A stretch of 15,814 bases of DNA from an uncultured Clostridium sp. (GTDB lineage Bacteria; Bacillota_A; Clostridia; TANB77; CAG-508): the NCBI GenBank assembly GCA_946491915.1, contig CAMLYR010000029.1, positions 1-15,814 of the forward strand, written 5' to 3'. The translations under genes and the position numbers were made by a program. This document shows, one piece after another, positions 1 through 6,936 of the stretch; the first letter of the stretch is position 1, and every line of letters starts with the position of its first letter. Under the pieces are notes generated by a model, which searched no databases, was not told the origin of the DNA, and saw only the letters and a list, made by a program, of their open reading frames with translations.

Positions 1-350
1 CCCAGAAAAGAATAGATAAGCTTCAGCAAGAAGACTTAACTACTCAGGGAAATAGTGAAAATCAGTTTTCAAAAGAGGAATTGGGTGGAATGTTGCGGAT
101 CGAGCTCGATTTTACGCAGCCGATTGTAAAAAGAGGGATAATCGACGCATTTGTACGAAAGATAGTTGCCCATAGTGCATTGGAATTTGATTGGTATCTT
201 AACTTGGTTCCTCATGCGGCTGATAGTGGATTTAAAGAAGTTACTTCTTTTACGATAGAATACGAGAGTGCTCACTCATACAGGGAAATGCGCGGCGAGA
301 TATTGCGGAAATATCAATATAAAAATATTGTTGTGCATATCTATGCCTAA
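1..350 (+). CDS. Large serine recombinase, C-terminal end (5' truncated by window)
   Basis: An open frame runs in from the left edge with no start in view and stops with TAA at 348-350. The visible part is about 115 residues. It holds a charged, Gln-rich linker followed by a segment reading VKRGIIDAFVRKIVAH and then alternating beta-like residues (ALEFDWYLNL). That pattern, a helix ending in a hydrophobic 'V.KI.VH' stretch and then a short strand, matches the C-terminal tail of large serine recombinases (resolvase/recombinase families), which integrate and excise mobile elements. The catalytic N-terminal domain lies outside the window. A TTG at 81 could be misread as a start, but the frame is open well upstream of it. 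Immediately downstream is a strong terminator. The family call rests on a short tail and is moderate; a mobile-element context fits the accessory genes that follow. Confidence 0.62.
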   Translation, partial: QKRIDKLQQEDLTTQGNSENQFSKEELGGMLRIELDFTQPIVKRGIIDAFVRKIVAHSALEFDWYLNLVPHAADSGFKEVTSFTIEYESAHSYREMRGEILRKYQYKNIVVHIYA

Positions 351-351
351 T

Positions 352-386
352 AAAAAGGTCAAGTCGGAAACAGCTTGACCTTTTTG
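352..386 (+). terminator. Rho-independent terminator of the recombinase gene
   Basis: A perfect 12-bp stem (AAAAAGGTCAAG at 352-363 with CTTGACCTTTTT at 374-385) encloses a 10-nt loop. The right arm ends in a T run. It begins two bases after the recombinase stop codon, so it very probably ends that transcript and insulates the downstream cargo. The A/T symmetry means it could also work on the other strand. Confidence 0.88.
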
Positions 387-403
387 TTCGCATTATTTGG
401 TAC

Positions 404-432
404 TTGATTAAATCAAGCGTGTATGGTATAAT
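404..432 (+). promoter_or_regulatory. Sigma-A promoter for the HNH-SIR2 cluster, with -35 palindrome
   Basis: The -35 is TTGATT (404-409) and the -10 is TATAAT (427-432), with a 17-nt spacer and an extended -10 TG at 424-425. Transcription would start near 439, giving an untranslated leader of about 180 nt before the HNH start at 619; I saw no obvious riboswitch in it. The -35 lies inside a perfect 13-nt palindrome (TTGATT-A-AATCAA, 404-416), a plausible operator. A weaker alternative is TTGATA at 556-561, but its -10 is poor. Confidence 0.72.
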
Positions 433-618
433 GTTTATATCCTATAATAGAGAATACATGAAGTTATGTAAATGTCTTAATCCAATGACGGGATATGATT
501 ATATTTTTAATGATATTTATATTTATATTCCAGTAAGAGTCGTTTAGAGTGTATATTGATAAACTCCAATTAGAGAATAATTGAGTAGGTTTAATTATTA
601 GATAACAAGGAGAGTAAA

Positions 619-1506
619 ATGAGTAAATGTATAATTTGTGGTCAAGAGATTGATAAAGAATGTGAAGAACATATTATTCCGTATGCACTAGGGAATAAAC
701 ATTTTATTATTAGGTCAGTATGTAAAACCTGTAATTCCTTAATGGGCGAAAAAATTGATGCTGAAATTACTGATTCGTTAAGTGGAAAGATTGTGAGATC
801 ACAGTATGGAATTAAAGGGCATTCAAAGAAGGAACCAAATCCTTTCAAAGAGGGAGAAACAAGCGATGGAGATAGAATTAGACTGTCGCCAGACTTTAAA
901 CCTAAACTTGTACCAAAAGTTACAAGAGATGAAAATGTTTATCACATTAGTACATCGTCTAAAGAGGAAGCGCTGGATATAATTAAAAAAATATACTTGC
1001 GTAATGTAAAGAAAACTTTAACGGAAGAACAAAAAGAAATATTATGTACTCAAATGAAACGGACTCAAACCTATCCAGAAATTCAGTTTCATTTTGAATT
1101 TAATATTGAAAAGTTTTATTTGGAATTAGTCAAGGTAGCCTTCGAAACGCTATATTATCAAGAGGGAGAAAAAATACTGTTAGAGGAATCTATTTTAAAT
1201 TTGCAAAAAATATTGCATGACTATATTTATAAGGAACAATATGATAAGGAATTAATAGAAGGAATAATAGGTCTTCCATCAGAAAATGATAGTAAGGATA
1301 TTGACGAAAGATTATCAGATCTAAAAAAGCAATTAAGCGAGCAAGTTGTTCATTTAATATATGTTTTAAGTATAAACAATGAACTTATAGTATTATCAAA
1401 TGTTGAAGGAATGCTTAAAGGCGCGGTAAAAATACCAGTTAAAGATAGTAATAATTATAAGACGAAAATGTATTTCATTTGCTATCCAAGTGGGAATATA
1501 TTGTGA
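619..1506 (+). CDS. HNH endonuclease family protein
   Basis: This 295-residue protein has a zinc-finger-like HNH core at its extreme N terminus: C4-x2-C7, E17-H18-I-I-P, then C35-x2-C38-N39. This is the layout of the HNH_5-type (EHIIP...CxxCN) nucleases, which cut DNA using one divalent metal; H18 is the likely catalytic base and the four cysteines hold zinc. The remaining 240 residues are charged and mostly helical. They include a 'FYLELVKVAFETLYYQEG' segment seen in larger members of this family, but their role is unknown. The start is supported by AAGGAG at 607-612, six bases upstream. It is the first gene after the promoter at 404-432, followed at 55 nt by a small ORF and then a SIR2-like gene, so a shared defence role is possible (inference). 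The DNA is strongly AT-rich. Confidence 0.83.
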   Translation: MSKCIICGQEIDKECEEHIIPYALGNKHFIIRSVCKTCNSLMGEKIDAEITDSLSGKIVRSQYGIKGHSKKEPNPFKEGETSDGDRIRLSPDFKPKLVPKVTRDENVYHISTSSKEEALDIIKKIYLRNVKKTLTEEQKEILCTQMKRTQTYPEIQFHFEFNIEKFYLELVKVAFETLYYQEGEKILLEESILNLQKILHDYIYKEQYDKELIEGIIGLPSENDSKDIDERLSDLKKQLSEQVVHLIYVLSINNELIVLSNVEGMLKGAVKIPVKDSNNYKTKMYFICYPSGNIL

Positions 1507-1561
1507 AATAATTAAGTTAATGTTATCACAATAATTCTTAATTTACGGAAATGGAATTATT

Positions 1562-1711
1562 ATGGCAAATTCAATAGAAAGAGTTGGCGTATATCACTGT
1601 GGTGAAATTGCAAATTATAATGAAATATGTTTGTGTTTAAAATATTTAAACAAAATAATAAGTAATTTACCGGAAGAATTTGGTTTGAAAGTTATAGAAA
1701 TAGTTAATTAA
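1562..1711 (+). CDS. Small ORF, 49 codons, unknown
   Basis: ATG at 1562 opens a 49-codon frame beginning MANSIERVGVYHCGEIANY and ending in TAA at 1709-1711. It sits alone between the HNH and SIR2-like genes on the same strand. The Shine-Dalgarno is weak (GGAAATGG at about 1548-1554). An 8-bp inverted repeat (AATAATTC at 1530-1537 with GAATTATT at 1554-1561) ends exactly at the start codon and could modulate translation. The composition is plausible for a real small protein (mixed hydrophobic and charged, three Cys), but I recognise no family. It could be a small antitoxin-like partner, the N-terminal stub of a lost gene, or chance. Confidence 0.35.
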   Translation: MANSIERVGVYHCGEIANYNEICLCLKYLNKIISNLPEEFGLKVIEIVN

Positions 1712-1768
1712 ATTAATGTTGCTTATAATAATCAACAATATATAATGGAAATTTTGAGAGGGAAGATT

Positions 1769-2803
1769 ATGGTTTTTAATTATGAAAAAATTATGAAAGA
1801 GAGACCCCATGTTGTCATTTTAGGTGCAGGGGCAAGTTGTGCGGCTATACCAAATGGGGATAAGGCTGGTAGGAAAATTTCTGCCATGAATGGTTTTATT
1901 GAAAAGCTTGGATTATCTGAACTGTTGTCACGGGTAAAGCTTATGACTAAGTCGGATAATCTTGAGGAAATATATATGGAATTGGACGAGAGAAGTAATT
2001 GCGAGAAAGATTGCGAGAATGTTAAACTCGAACTAGAACAATGTATATTTAGTTATATGTCAGGATATAAGATTCCTGATGGTCCAACTATATACGATTA
2101 CCTTGTATTAAGTTTAACTAGTAAAGATTTAATTGCTACATTTAATTGGGATCCTCTCTTGATTCAAGCATATTTAAGAGTCAGTAAGTATACAGATAAT
2201 TTGCCGTATTTAGTATTTTTACATGGGAATGTTGCTATAGGTTATTGTGAACAGGATAATGCTATAGGAATTGTAAATAGTAAGTGTGTATGTGGTAAGT
2301 TGTTTCGACCTGTAAAATTGCTGTATCCTATAAAAAAGAAAGATTATAAGTCGGAAATTGTAATCGATAAATCATGGAAAGAATTACAGAAGAATTTAAA
2401 AAGAGCTTATATGGTAACAATTTTTGGTTACAGTGCTCCCAAAAGTGATATAGAAGCAGTATCAATGTTGAAGGAAGCATGGGGAACACCAGAGGAGCGT
2501 AATCTTGAAGAGATAGAAATAATAGATATACGCGACGAGGATGAAGTTATATTATCATGGAAGGATTTTATACATACACATCATTATTCATATTATAATA
2601 ATTTTTTCGATTCAACATTGGGAAGATTTCCGCGAAGGAGTTGTGAAGCAACATTTGATAGGTTAATGAACTGTCTTTTTCTGGATGGAGATAAGGGATT
2701 TAAGGACGGAATGACATTTTTGGAAATAAGGCAAAAGATTTTTCCTTTAATTGAAGAAGAAAATGAAATAAAGGGAACTGATCAAATGTTGATATTATAT
2801 TGA
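1769..2803 (+). CDS. SIR2-like (NADase-type) domain protein
   Basis: A 344-residue protein with the Rossmann signature of SIR2 proteins. Near the N terminus is VVILGAGAS (16-23). It is followed by TFNWD (124-128), LHG (151-153, with H152 as the expected catalytic histidine) and FGYSAPKSD (219-227). The zinc ribbon normally found after LHG is degenerate: C160 and a C-x-C at 173-175 remain, but no two clean CxxC pairs. In bacterial defence, SIR2-like domains usually hydrolyse NAD and arrest infected cells (family knowledge: Thoeris ThsA, DSR, SIR2-HerA). The C-terminal part contains RFPRRSCEATFDRLM (286-300), a pattern I associate with defence-type SIR2 proteins. The start at 1769 is preferred over 1745 because GAGAGGG at 1756-1762 sits about six bases upstream of it. 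It probably shares a transcript with the HNH gene. Confidence 0.8.
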   Translation: MVFNYEKIMKERPHVVILGAGASCAAIPNGDKAGRKISAMNGFIEKLGLSELLSRVKLMTKSDNLEEIYMELDERSNCEKDCENVKLELEQCIFSYMSGYKIPDGPTIYDYLVLSLTSKDLIATFNWDPLLIQAYLRVSKYTDNLPYLVFLHGNVAIGYCEQDNAIGIVNSKCVCGKLFRPVKLLYPIKKKDYKSEIVIDKSWKELQKNLKRAYMVTIFGYSAPKSDIEAVSMLKEAWGTPEERNLEEIEIIDIRDEDEVILSWKDFIHTHHYSYYNNFFDSTLGRFPRRSCEATFDRLMNCLFLDGDKGFKDGMTFLEIRQKIFPLIEEENEIKGTDQMLILY

Positions 2804-2865
2804 TTAATCATTGTGTGTTGAATAATTATATCTCGAACTTAATTTACAATCGCAGGATTTAGATA

Positions 2866-3723
2866 ATGATCAAAACATCTATACGCTTTTTTGAAGATAT
2901 ACCCGTGCGAGCTGTTTGGGAGGAGGAGACTTCCAAATGGTGGTTTTGTGCTGTCGACATCGCTGAGGCTTTAACAAAAAGCAAAAATCCCCGTTCCTAT
3001 TGGAATGTCATAAAGCGTAGGAATCCTCAGTTGTCGACAATTTGTCGACAACTGAAGTTAACAGCAAAGGACGGTAAGAGATATTTAACCGACGTTGTAG
3101 ATGAAGAAGGGGTAAATACTGTAATTGCCGTAATACCCAGCAAAAAGTCACTCGTATTCGACAAGTGGCTTAAAGGAATAGGGACTTCAATCGATGAGAA
3201 GAGCAAGCAAAAGGCCTACGAGCTATTTGAGAGCGGTCTTATAAACGATATTGAAGTGGGGACGGTAAAGGGCTTGCAGCAAATTCATTCTTATATCTTT
3301 GGTGGGCTCTATGATTTTGCGGGCAAAATACGCAGTATGAATATTGCAAAGGGCGGGTTTGCGTTCGCCCCCGCAATGTATTTAAGGGAAAACCTTGAGC
3401 TGATAGAAAAAATGCCCGAAGATACTATTGAAAATATCGTCAAAAAGTATGTGGAAATGAACGTAGCCCATCCATTTATGGAGGGCAATGGCAGAGCAAC
3501 GCGCATCTGGCTCGATTTGATATTGAGAAGCAACCTGCACACCTGCACCGATTGGAGCAGGATAAACAAGCGCGAATACCTTGACGCAATGAAAGAAAGC
3601 CCTGTCGATTCGTCGCATATTTTTGAACTTATCAAAGACGCCCAGACGCTGCAGATTGACGATAGGGAGATCTTTATGAAGGGCATTGACTACTCGTATT
3701 ATTATGAACAAATCGATGAATAG
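2866..3723 (+). CDS. BRO-N / Fic-domain fusion, class III-like adenylyltransferase toxin
   Basis: A 285-residue two-domain protein. Residues 1 to about 105 form a BRO-N-type antirepressor/DNA-binding domain ([13 protein letters not shown] near the start, CRQLKL at 60-65, DGKRYLTDV at 69-77). Residues from about 115 on are a Fic domain with the complete catalytic motif HPFMEGNGR (202-210) and the flap FAFAPAMYL (165-173). Fic enzymes transfer AMP from ATP to target proteins; H202 is the catalytic base and E206/N208 hold the metal and phosphates. The end resembles the C-terminal inhibitory helix of class III Fic proteins such as Neisseria NmFic, here S277-Y-Y-Y-E281-Q282, where the usual final residue is Gly or Asn. 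E281 would block productive ATP binding, giving a self-restrained toxin. AGGA at 2854-2857 supports the start. G+C is clearly higher than in the HNH/SIR2 genes, suggesting separate acquisition. BRO-N may make it self-regulating (inference). Confidence 0.88.
   Translation: MIKTSIRFFEDIPVRAVWEEETSKWWFCAVDIAEALTKSKNPRSYWNVIKRRNPQLSTICRQLKLTAKDGKRYLTDVVDEEGVNTVIAVIPSKKSLVFDKWLKGIGTSIDEKSKQKAYELFESGLINDIEVGTVKGLQQIHSYIFGGLYDFAGKIRSMNIAKGGFAFAPAMYLRENLELIEKMPEDTIENIVKKYVEMNVAHPFMEGNGRATRIWLDLILRSNLHTCTDWSRINKREYLDAMKESPVDSSHIFELIKDAQTLQIDDREIFMKGIDYSYYYEQIDE
3028..3054 (+). repeat. Perfect 27-nt palindrome inside the BRO-N/Fic gene
   Basis: Two 13-nt arms are exact reverse complements around one central T at 3041. 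Each arm holds the self-complementary decamer TTGTCGACAA (3031-3040 and 3042-3051), so three dyads are nested. It lies in the BRO-N coding part ([10 protein letters not shown]) and could be an intragenic operator or a codon coincidence. Confidence 0.8.
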
Positions 3724-3993
3724 ACGATAAAAAAAGTTAATAATTCAAATGTGGTATATTTCCTAAAAAAAGTGGTATTTTGCTCGATTTGGCGACGGCA
3801 CTCGGAACGGGTATATCAGTGCAGGCTAACATCAAACACCCTAGGGGCTAATGGCTTTTCGCCTGAAAAACCACTGTTTACAGTAACGATTGATGTCTCA
3901 ATCGCAAGGGAATATTACAAACGCCTCGGAGTAAAATTCTTCAGGACACGTTTTACTCCCATCACAATGGTGGTTTATATAACTTAATAACAC
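3724..3993 (+). other. Gene-poor stretch with a dubious 78-codon ORF (3751-3987)
   Basis: Downstream of the Fic gene the only sizeable frame starts with GTG at 3751 and ends at 3987. It has no recognisable Shine-Dalgarno and an irregular composition. Its second half (TLGANGFSPEKPLFTVTI, then IAREYYKRLG) reads more like real protein than its first half, and its G+C is higher than that of the AT-rich neighbours. This could be the tail of a lost gene or a short repeated remnant of a mobile element. Near the beginning are two similar stretches, GTGGTATATTT (about 3751) and GTGGTATTTTG (about 3772). I assign no function. Confidence 0.3.
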
Positions 3994-4031
3994 AAAGAGA
4001 CTGTTTCCATTTCGGTTACAGTCTCTTTTTT
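3994..4031 (+). terminator. Rho-independent terminator
   Basis: An 11-bp perfect stem (AAAGAGACTGT at 3994-4004 with ACAGTCTCTTT at 4018-4028) with a 13-nt loop is followed by more T residues to 4031. It separates the Fic region from the XRE/GIY-YIG/HipA operon and would end any transcript from the HNH-SIR2-Fic side. Confidence 0.88.
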
Positions 4032-4123
4032 ATGGTATGAATTCTGTTGTTGCGTTAAGGTGGTTGGTGTTCAGATTTTTAAGAGCTTTTTCAAATATTA
4101 TATTTATAAATGCTGATAAGGTA

Positions 4124-4152
4124 TTGAAATAGCTTAATTTGTATGTTATAAT
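4124..4152 (+). promoter_or_regulatory. Sigma-A promoter of the XRE/GIY-YIG/HipA operon
   Basis: TTGAAA (4124-4129) and TATAAT (4147-4152) are separated by 17 nt, with an extended -10 TG at 4144-4145. The start site would be near 4159, about 26 nt before the XRE start codon. An XRE regulator as the first gene suggests autoregulation at this promoter (inference); I see no strong dyad over it. Confidence 0.78.
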
Positions 4153-4184
4153 TATCATGTATTATATTATTTGAGGTGTGACTC

Positions 4185-4409
4185 ATGACGTTGAGCTACA
4201 ATAAACTCTGGAAATTGCTTATAGACAAGGGAATGACAAAGACGGAAATGCGCTTAAAGGCAGATATTTCCACGACCACGCTTGCCAAACTTGGAAAGAA
4301 TGAGACCGTATCTATGGAAGTGTTACTTAAAATCTGCAAGGTGCTTGAATGTAATGTCGGTGACATAATGGATGTCATAAACGAGGAGACGACAGATGGT
4401 AACGAGTAA
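4185..4409 (+). CDS. XRE-family (Cro/C1-type) regulator
   Basis: A 74-residue protein with a helix-turn-helix of the small Cro/C1 type. The helices run from YNKLWKLLIDKG (5-16) through TKTEMRLKADISTTTLAKLG (18-37) to SMEVLLKICKVLECNVGDIM (43-62), leaving a short acidic tail. The start is supported by GAGGTG at 4173-4178. The 3' end overlaps the GIY-YIG gene by 14 nt, indicating translational coupling. With a HipA-like kinase two genes downstream, it is the natural HipB-like candidate: a transcriptional repressor and possible antitoxin. Whether it binds the kinase is not visible from sequence. Confidence 0.88.
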   Translation: MTLSYNKLWKLLIDKGMTKTEMRLKADISTTTLAKLGKNETVSMEVLLKICKVLECNVGDIMDVINEETTDGNE

Positions 4410-5226
4410 GAAACTGGAAATTATATATCATAACGGTCAGCCTGACGGTATTAGGTCAATAAGGCGTCATCTTTCTACCATGACAACATACGTCATTCCT
4501 CGCCCGTTGCTTGCCGAAGCCAAGAAGATTACCGGAATCAATCGTCCAGGAATTTACTATCTCATCAATGAAAATGACGAGAATAAGATAGCTCAGATTT
4601 ACATAGGTCAAACTCGAAACGGAGTAGTAAGGCTGGACGATCATAATCGTTCTAAGGATTTCTGGAATAAGGCAATTATGTTCCTTGCCGACAGCAAGAC
4701 TTTTTCTCTCGATATGATAAGTGGTCTTGAAGAATATGCGATTATGAAGGCGCACGAGTCAAATCGTTATAAGGTTGAAAATTCTGTCAAGCCCAAGTAT
4801 GAAATAGATGAGTATGACCTGCCCTCTATTGAGGAAGTGTATGATGAAATTCAGTTCATAATGGCAACACAGGGTTATAAGATGGACAATGCCAGAGCAA
4901 GCCTGAACGAGGTTGATGTTTTCCACACAACGACGAACGGTATCGATGCCTATGGCGTTTTTGACGGCAGTGAATTTGTGGTATTAAAAGACTCGCAAAT
5001 CGATATGGAGAGAAAGTGTCGACTGGAAGCTCTTAACAAACAAAGGCAGATTGCGTTGAATAACGGAGATATTTCAGAGCAGGAAGGAAAACATTATTTA
5101 ATAAAATCCATATCATTCAAAACTCCGAGTGGTGCAGCGTGCTTTGTCTTAGGTGGTAGCCGTAACGGCTGGGCTGAGTGGAAGAACAAAGACGGCAAGA
5201 CCCTGGATGAGGTTTACAGGAAGTAG
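4396..5226 (+). CDS. GIY-YIG nuclease-like protein with C-terminal DUF4357
   Basis: A 276-residue protein. Residues 15-50 form the lead-in region (GQPDGIRSIRRHL, IPRPLL) typical of a GIY-YIG subgroup. The nuclease core follows: GIYYLI (52-57), YIGQT (69-73), an Arg in VVRLDDH (R79) and an acidic helix LEEYAI (111-116) carrying the expected catalytic Glu. The usual active-site residues are all present, so DNA cleavage is plausible. Residues about 228-275 are a DUF4357 domain (FKTPSGAACFVLGGSRNGWA and on), a small domain often attached to such nucleases or to restriction-related proteins. The start overlaps the XRE gene and the HipA-like gene follows after 35 nt, so the three form one operon. 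Its role beside a HipA kinase is unclear; it could be an independent effector or part of a tripartite module. Confidence 0.85.
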   Translation: MVTSKKLEIIYHNGQPDGIRSIRRHLSTMTTYVIPRPLLAEAKKITGINRPGIYYLINENDENKIAQIYIGQTRNGVVRLDDHNRSKDFWNKAIMFLADSKTFSLDMISGLEEYAIMKAHESNRYKVENSVKPKYEIDEYDLPSIEEVYDEIQFIMATQGYKMDNARASLNEVDVFHTTTNGIDAYGVFDGSEFVVLKDSQIDMERKCRLEALNKQRQIALNNGDISEQEGKHYLIKSISFKTPSGAACFVLGGSRNGWAEWKNKDGKTLDEVYRK

Positions 5227-5235
5227 AATAGGTTA
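5152..5235 (+). repeat. Direct repeat flanking the HipA gene, copy 1 (copy 2 at 6438-6521)
   Basis: The two copies align without gaps and lie in the same orientation on either side of the HipA-like gene; copy 1 is the functional DUF4357 end. Recombination between them would remove the kinase gene and leave one hybrid tail. Confidence 0.75.
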
Positions 5236-5261
5236 TAGCATTGTAAAAGGGGAAATCTCTT

Positions 5262-6392
5262 ATGAAGCTAAATTTAAAATTATACAATCAGGTATTGCTC
5301 TCGTTTGAGTATGATAATATTCCGCTTTCGGGCGAGGAGTGTCGTATTCTGTGGGTAGATGAGAATAATAAAAATCTTTTGCCTATCGGACTTAAATTGA
5401 CCGAAAGGGGTATTATCTCGTGGCTGAAATCAAGGGTAATCCCTAAAAACAGAGAATATGTTGAAAGTTTCCTTGCAAAGTTGGGGCTCTCATCAAATGA
5501 CACTCTCGGCATAATACGCATCTGCAAAGGGCTGTCTTTGAATGATTCCTATTGGGTTGTAGAAGACGGATTTGACGGCAAGTTTGAAAACTATAACCTC
5601 TATGAAAATAGGTTTTCGCGCACTCTGGCGCTGATTGCCTATACGGGACACGGAAGCAGTGTCGCAAGAGGTTTCACGTCTTCACCTGAGTTCACTACAA
5701 ACGGAATGCTAAAAAAGTGTTGGCGCAGAGTGGACGGCAAAATATATCTGTACAAAGGCGGCACGATGGGTGCGGCGAATACTGGCAAAGAGCCTTATTC
5801 GGAATTTTATGCTGCTCAGATTGCTCAAACAATGGGCATTAAACATGTGGAATACAATCTCAGACAGTGGAAAGGTATGCTCTCATCCGTCTGCGAGTTG
5901 TTCACAGACATCAATACTGCATATGTCCCCATTTGGTGCTTTGTGGAAAAAGATTCGCTGCTTGCCATTGCTCAGTTGCTAAAAGACTATGGCGAAGAGT
6001 TCTACAATGAGTTTGTGGATATGCTTGTCTTTGATGCGCTGATCTTCAATACGGACAGGCATACTGGTAATTTCGGGCTGCTCGTCGATAGTCATACGAA
6101 TAAGGTAAAGGCGTTTGCGCCCGTGTTTGACAACGGGCTGTCGCTATTCAATTTTGCAATGGAAGACGACCTTGCGGATATAGGGAATTACTCTAAAACA
6201 CGTAAACCTGCTATGGGTGGTTCGTATGAAGAAGTTGTAGGTGCGTTTATTTCAGAACGGCAGAGAGCAATGCTTAGAAAGATGATAAATTTTAAGTTTA
6301 CTCTTCATCCTAGGTACAATTTGCCTAAGAGCAGGTTGAAGATCATAGAAAAATTCTTGCAAAGCAGAGTTCGAGAACTTTTGGAACTATAA
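5262..6392 (+). CDS. HipA-like Ser/Thr kinase (toxin-type)
   Basis: A 376-residue protein with HipA/PI3K-like kinase motifs: a nucleotide-binding lysine in YLYKGG (K165), a Glu in EPYSE (E181), the catalytic loop NTDRHTGNFG (263-272, with D265 and N270) and the metal-binding APVFDNGLSL (286-295, D290). In the family, HipA phosphorylates a translation factor such as a glutamyl-tRNA synthetase and induces growth arrest. The N-terminal 110 residues are not an obvious HipA subdomain 1, so this is a divergent single-chain form. AAAAGGGG at 5245-5252 supports the start. It is the last gene of the XRE/GIY-YIG operon. The target is unknown, and a phosphotransfer role other than toxin is possible. The catalytic motifs look intact. 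Confidence 0.83.
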   Translation: MKLNLKLYNQVLLSFEYDNIPLSGEECRILWVDENNKNLLPIGLKLTERGIISWLKSRVIPKNREYVESFLAKLGLSSNDTLGIIRICKGLSLNDSYWVVEDGFDGKFENYNLYENRFSRTLALIAYTGHGSSVARGFTSSPEFTTNGMLKKCWRRVDGKIYLYKGGTMGAANTGKEPYSEFYAAQIAQTMGIKHVEYNLRQWKGMLSSVCELFTDINTAYVPIWCFVEKDSLLAIAQLLKDYGEEFYNEFVDMLVFDALIFNTDRHTGNFGLLVDSHTNKVKAFAPVFDNGLSLFNFAMEDDLADIGNYSKTRKPAMGGSYEEVVGAFISERQRAMLRKMINFKFTLHPRYNLPKSRLKIIEKFLQSRVRELLEL

Positions 6393-6425
6393 TATTAGCA
6401 GTTAAAGTGAGAAACGCTGGCAAGC

Positions 6426-6512
6426 GATTTTGTGCTTGGTGGTTCGACTAACGGCTGGTCTGAGTGAAAGAATAAAAACGGTAAGACCTTGGATGAGGTT
6501 TATAGAAAGTAG
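6426..6512 (+). pseudogene. Degenerate second copy of the DUF4357 tail
   Basis: Translated from 6426 this reads DFVLGGSTNGWSE, a TGA stop, then KNKNGKTLDEVYRK and TAG, matching the C terminus of the GIY-YIG/DUF4357 protein at 4396-5226. The TGA replaces the TGG (Trp) of the intact copy. Without gaps, 6438-6521 matches 5152-5235 at about 70 of 84 positions, and the match continues past the stop codon. The upstream part of the domain is unrecognisable. It is the relic of a second DUF4357 gene or of a duplication that now brackets the HipA gene. Confidence 0.82.
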
Positions 6513-6525
6513 GATAGGTTAATGT

Positions 6526-6927
6526 ATGGAAAATAAAATTAAACATTTGGAAATGATACAAGCAATTATAACAAGAATGGCACAGAATTCTTTTATGATT
6601 AAAGGATGGGCATTAACATTAGTTGTTGCAATGTTTGCTTTTGTCCCAAAAACAGCAGGCTTGTTCGTTCCAATAGTATTAGTACCAATTTTAATATTTG
6701 CCTTGCTTGACGCTTATTATTTACAATTAGAAAGAAAGTATAGAAAGCTTTATGATATTGTGCGAAAAAAGGAAGATGCTGAAATTGATTTCGAATTAAA
6801 AATCACAAAAGAATGTCAGGATCGTAGCACTAGTCTTTTAAATTGTATATTTTCAAGGTCGATTCTATTTTATTATGTCCCTATTTTGTGTGTTTCTGTT
6901 GGGATCATAATAGGTCTATTTATATAG
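6526..6927 (+). CDS. Small membrane protein paired with a TIR-like gene
   Basis: A 133-residue protein. An amphipathic N-terminal helix (HLEMIQAIITRMAQNSFMIK, 7-26) leads into two closely spaced membrane segments (about 27-42 and 46-66), then a charged cytoplasmic stretch (LERKYRKLYDIVRKKEDAE) and a third segment at 113-133 ending at the C terminus. There is no signal peptide. The 'MIQ..I.RMA.NSF..KGW' opening is, to my recollection, characteristic of a small membrane family often encoded beside TIR-like genes in defence islands. It could be a membrane-disrupting effector or an anchor for the TIR protein (inference). The TIR gene follows after nine bases, with its ribosome binding site overlapping this stop codon, so they are translationally linked. 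No clear promoter is visible; the transcript may come from the HipA operon. Confidence 0.72.
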   Translation: MENKIKHLEMIQAIITRMAQNSFMIKGWALTLVVAMFAFVPKTAGLFVPIVLVPILIFALLDAYYLQLERKYRKLYDIVRKKEDAEIDFELKITKECQDRSTSLLNCIFSRSILFYYVPILCVSVGIIIGLFI

Positions 6928-6936
6928 AGGTGAAAT

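Noticed and set aside
433..618. Riboswitch in the long HNH leader
   Set aside because: No stable multi-stem fold or known aptamer core was seen by eye; the stretch is merely AT-rich.
3309..3711. Two minus-strand open frames opposite the Fic gene
   Set aside because: They are antisense to a gene with a complete HPFMEGNGR motif, have low-complexity hydrophobic translations and no ribosome binding site.
3751..3987. Possible 78-codon gene with GTG start
   Set aside because: No Shine-Dalgarno and no recognised domain; kept only as a dubious ORF within the gene-poor stretch.
5152..6521. CRISPR or insertion-sequence explanation for the repeats around the HipA gene
   Set aside because: There are only two imperfect copies, they encode a protein domain tail, and no transposase or terminal inverted repeats accompany them.
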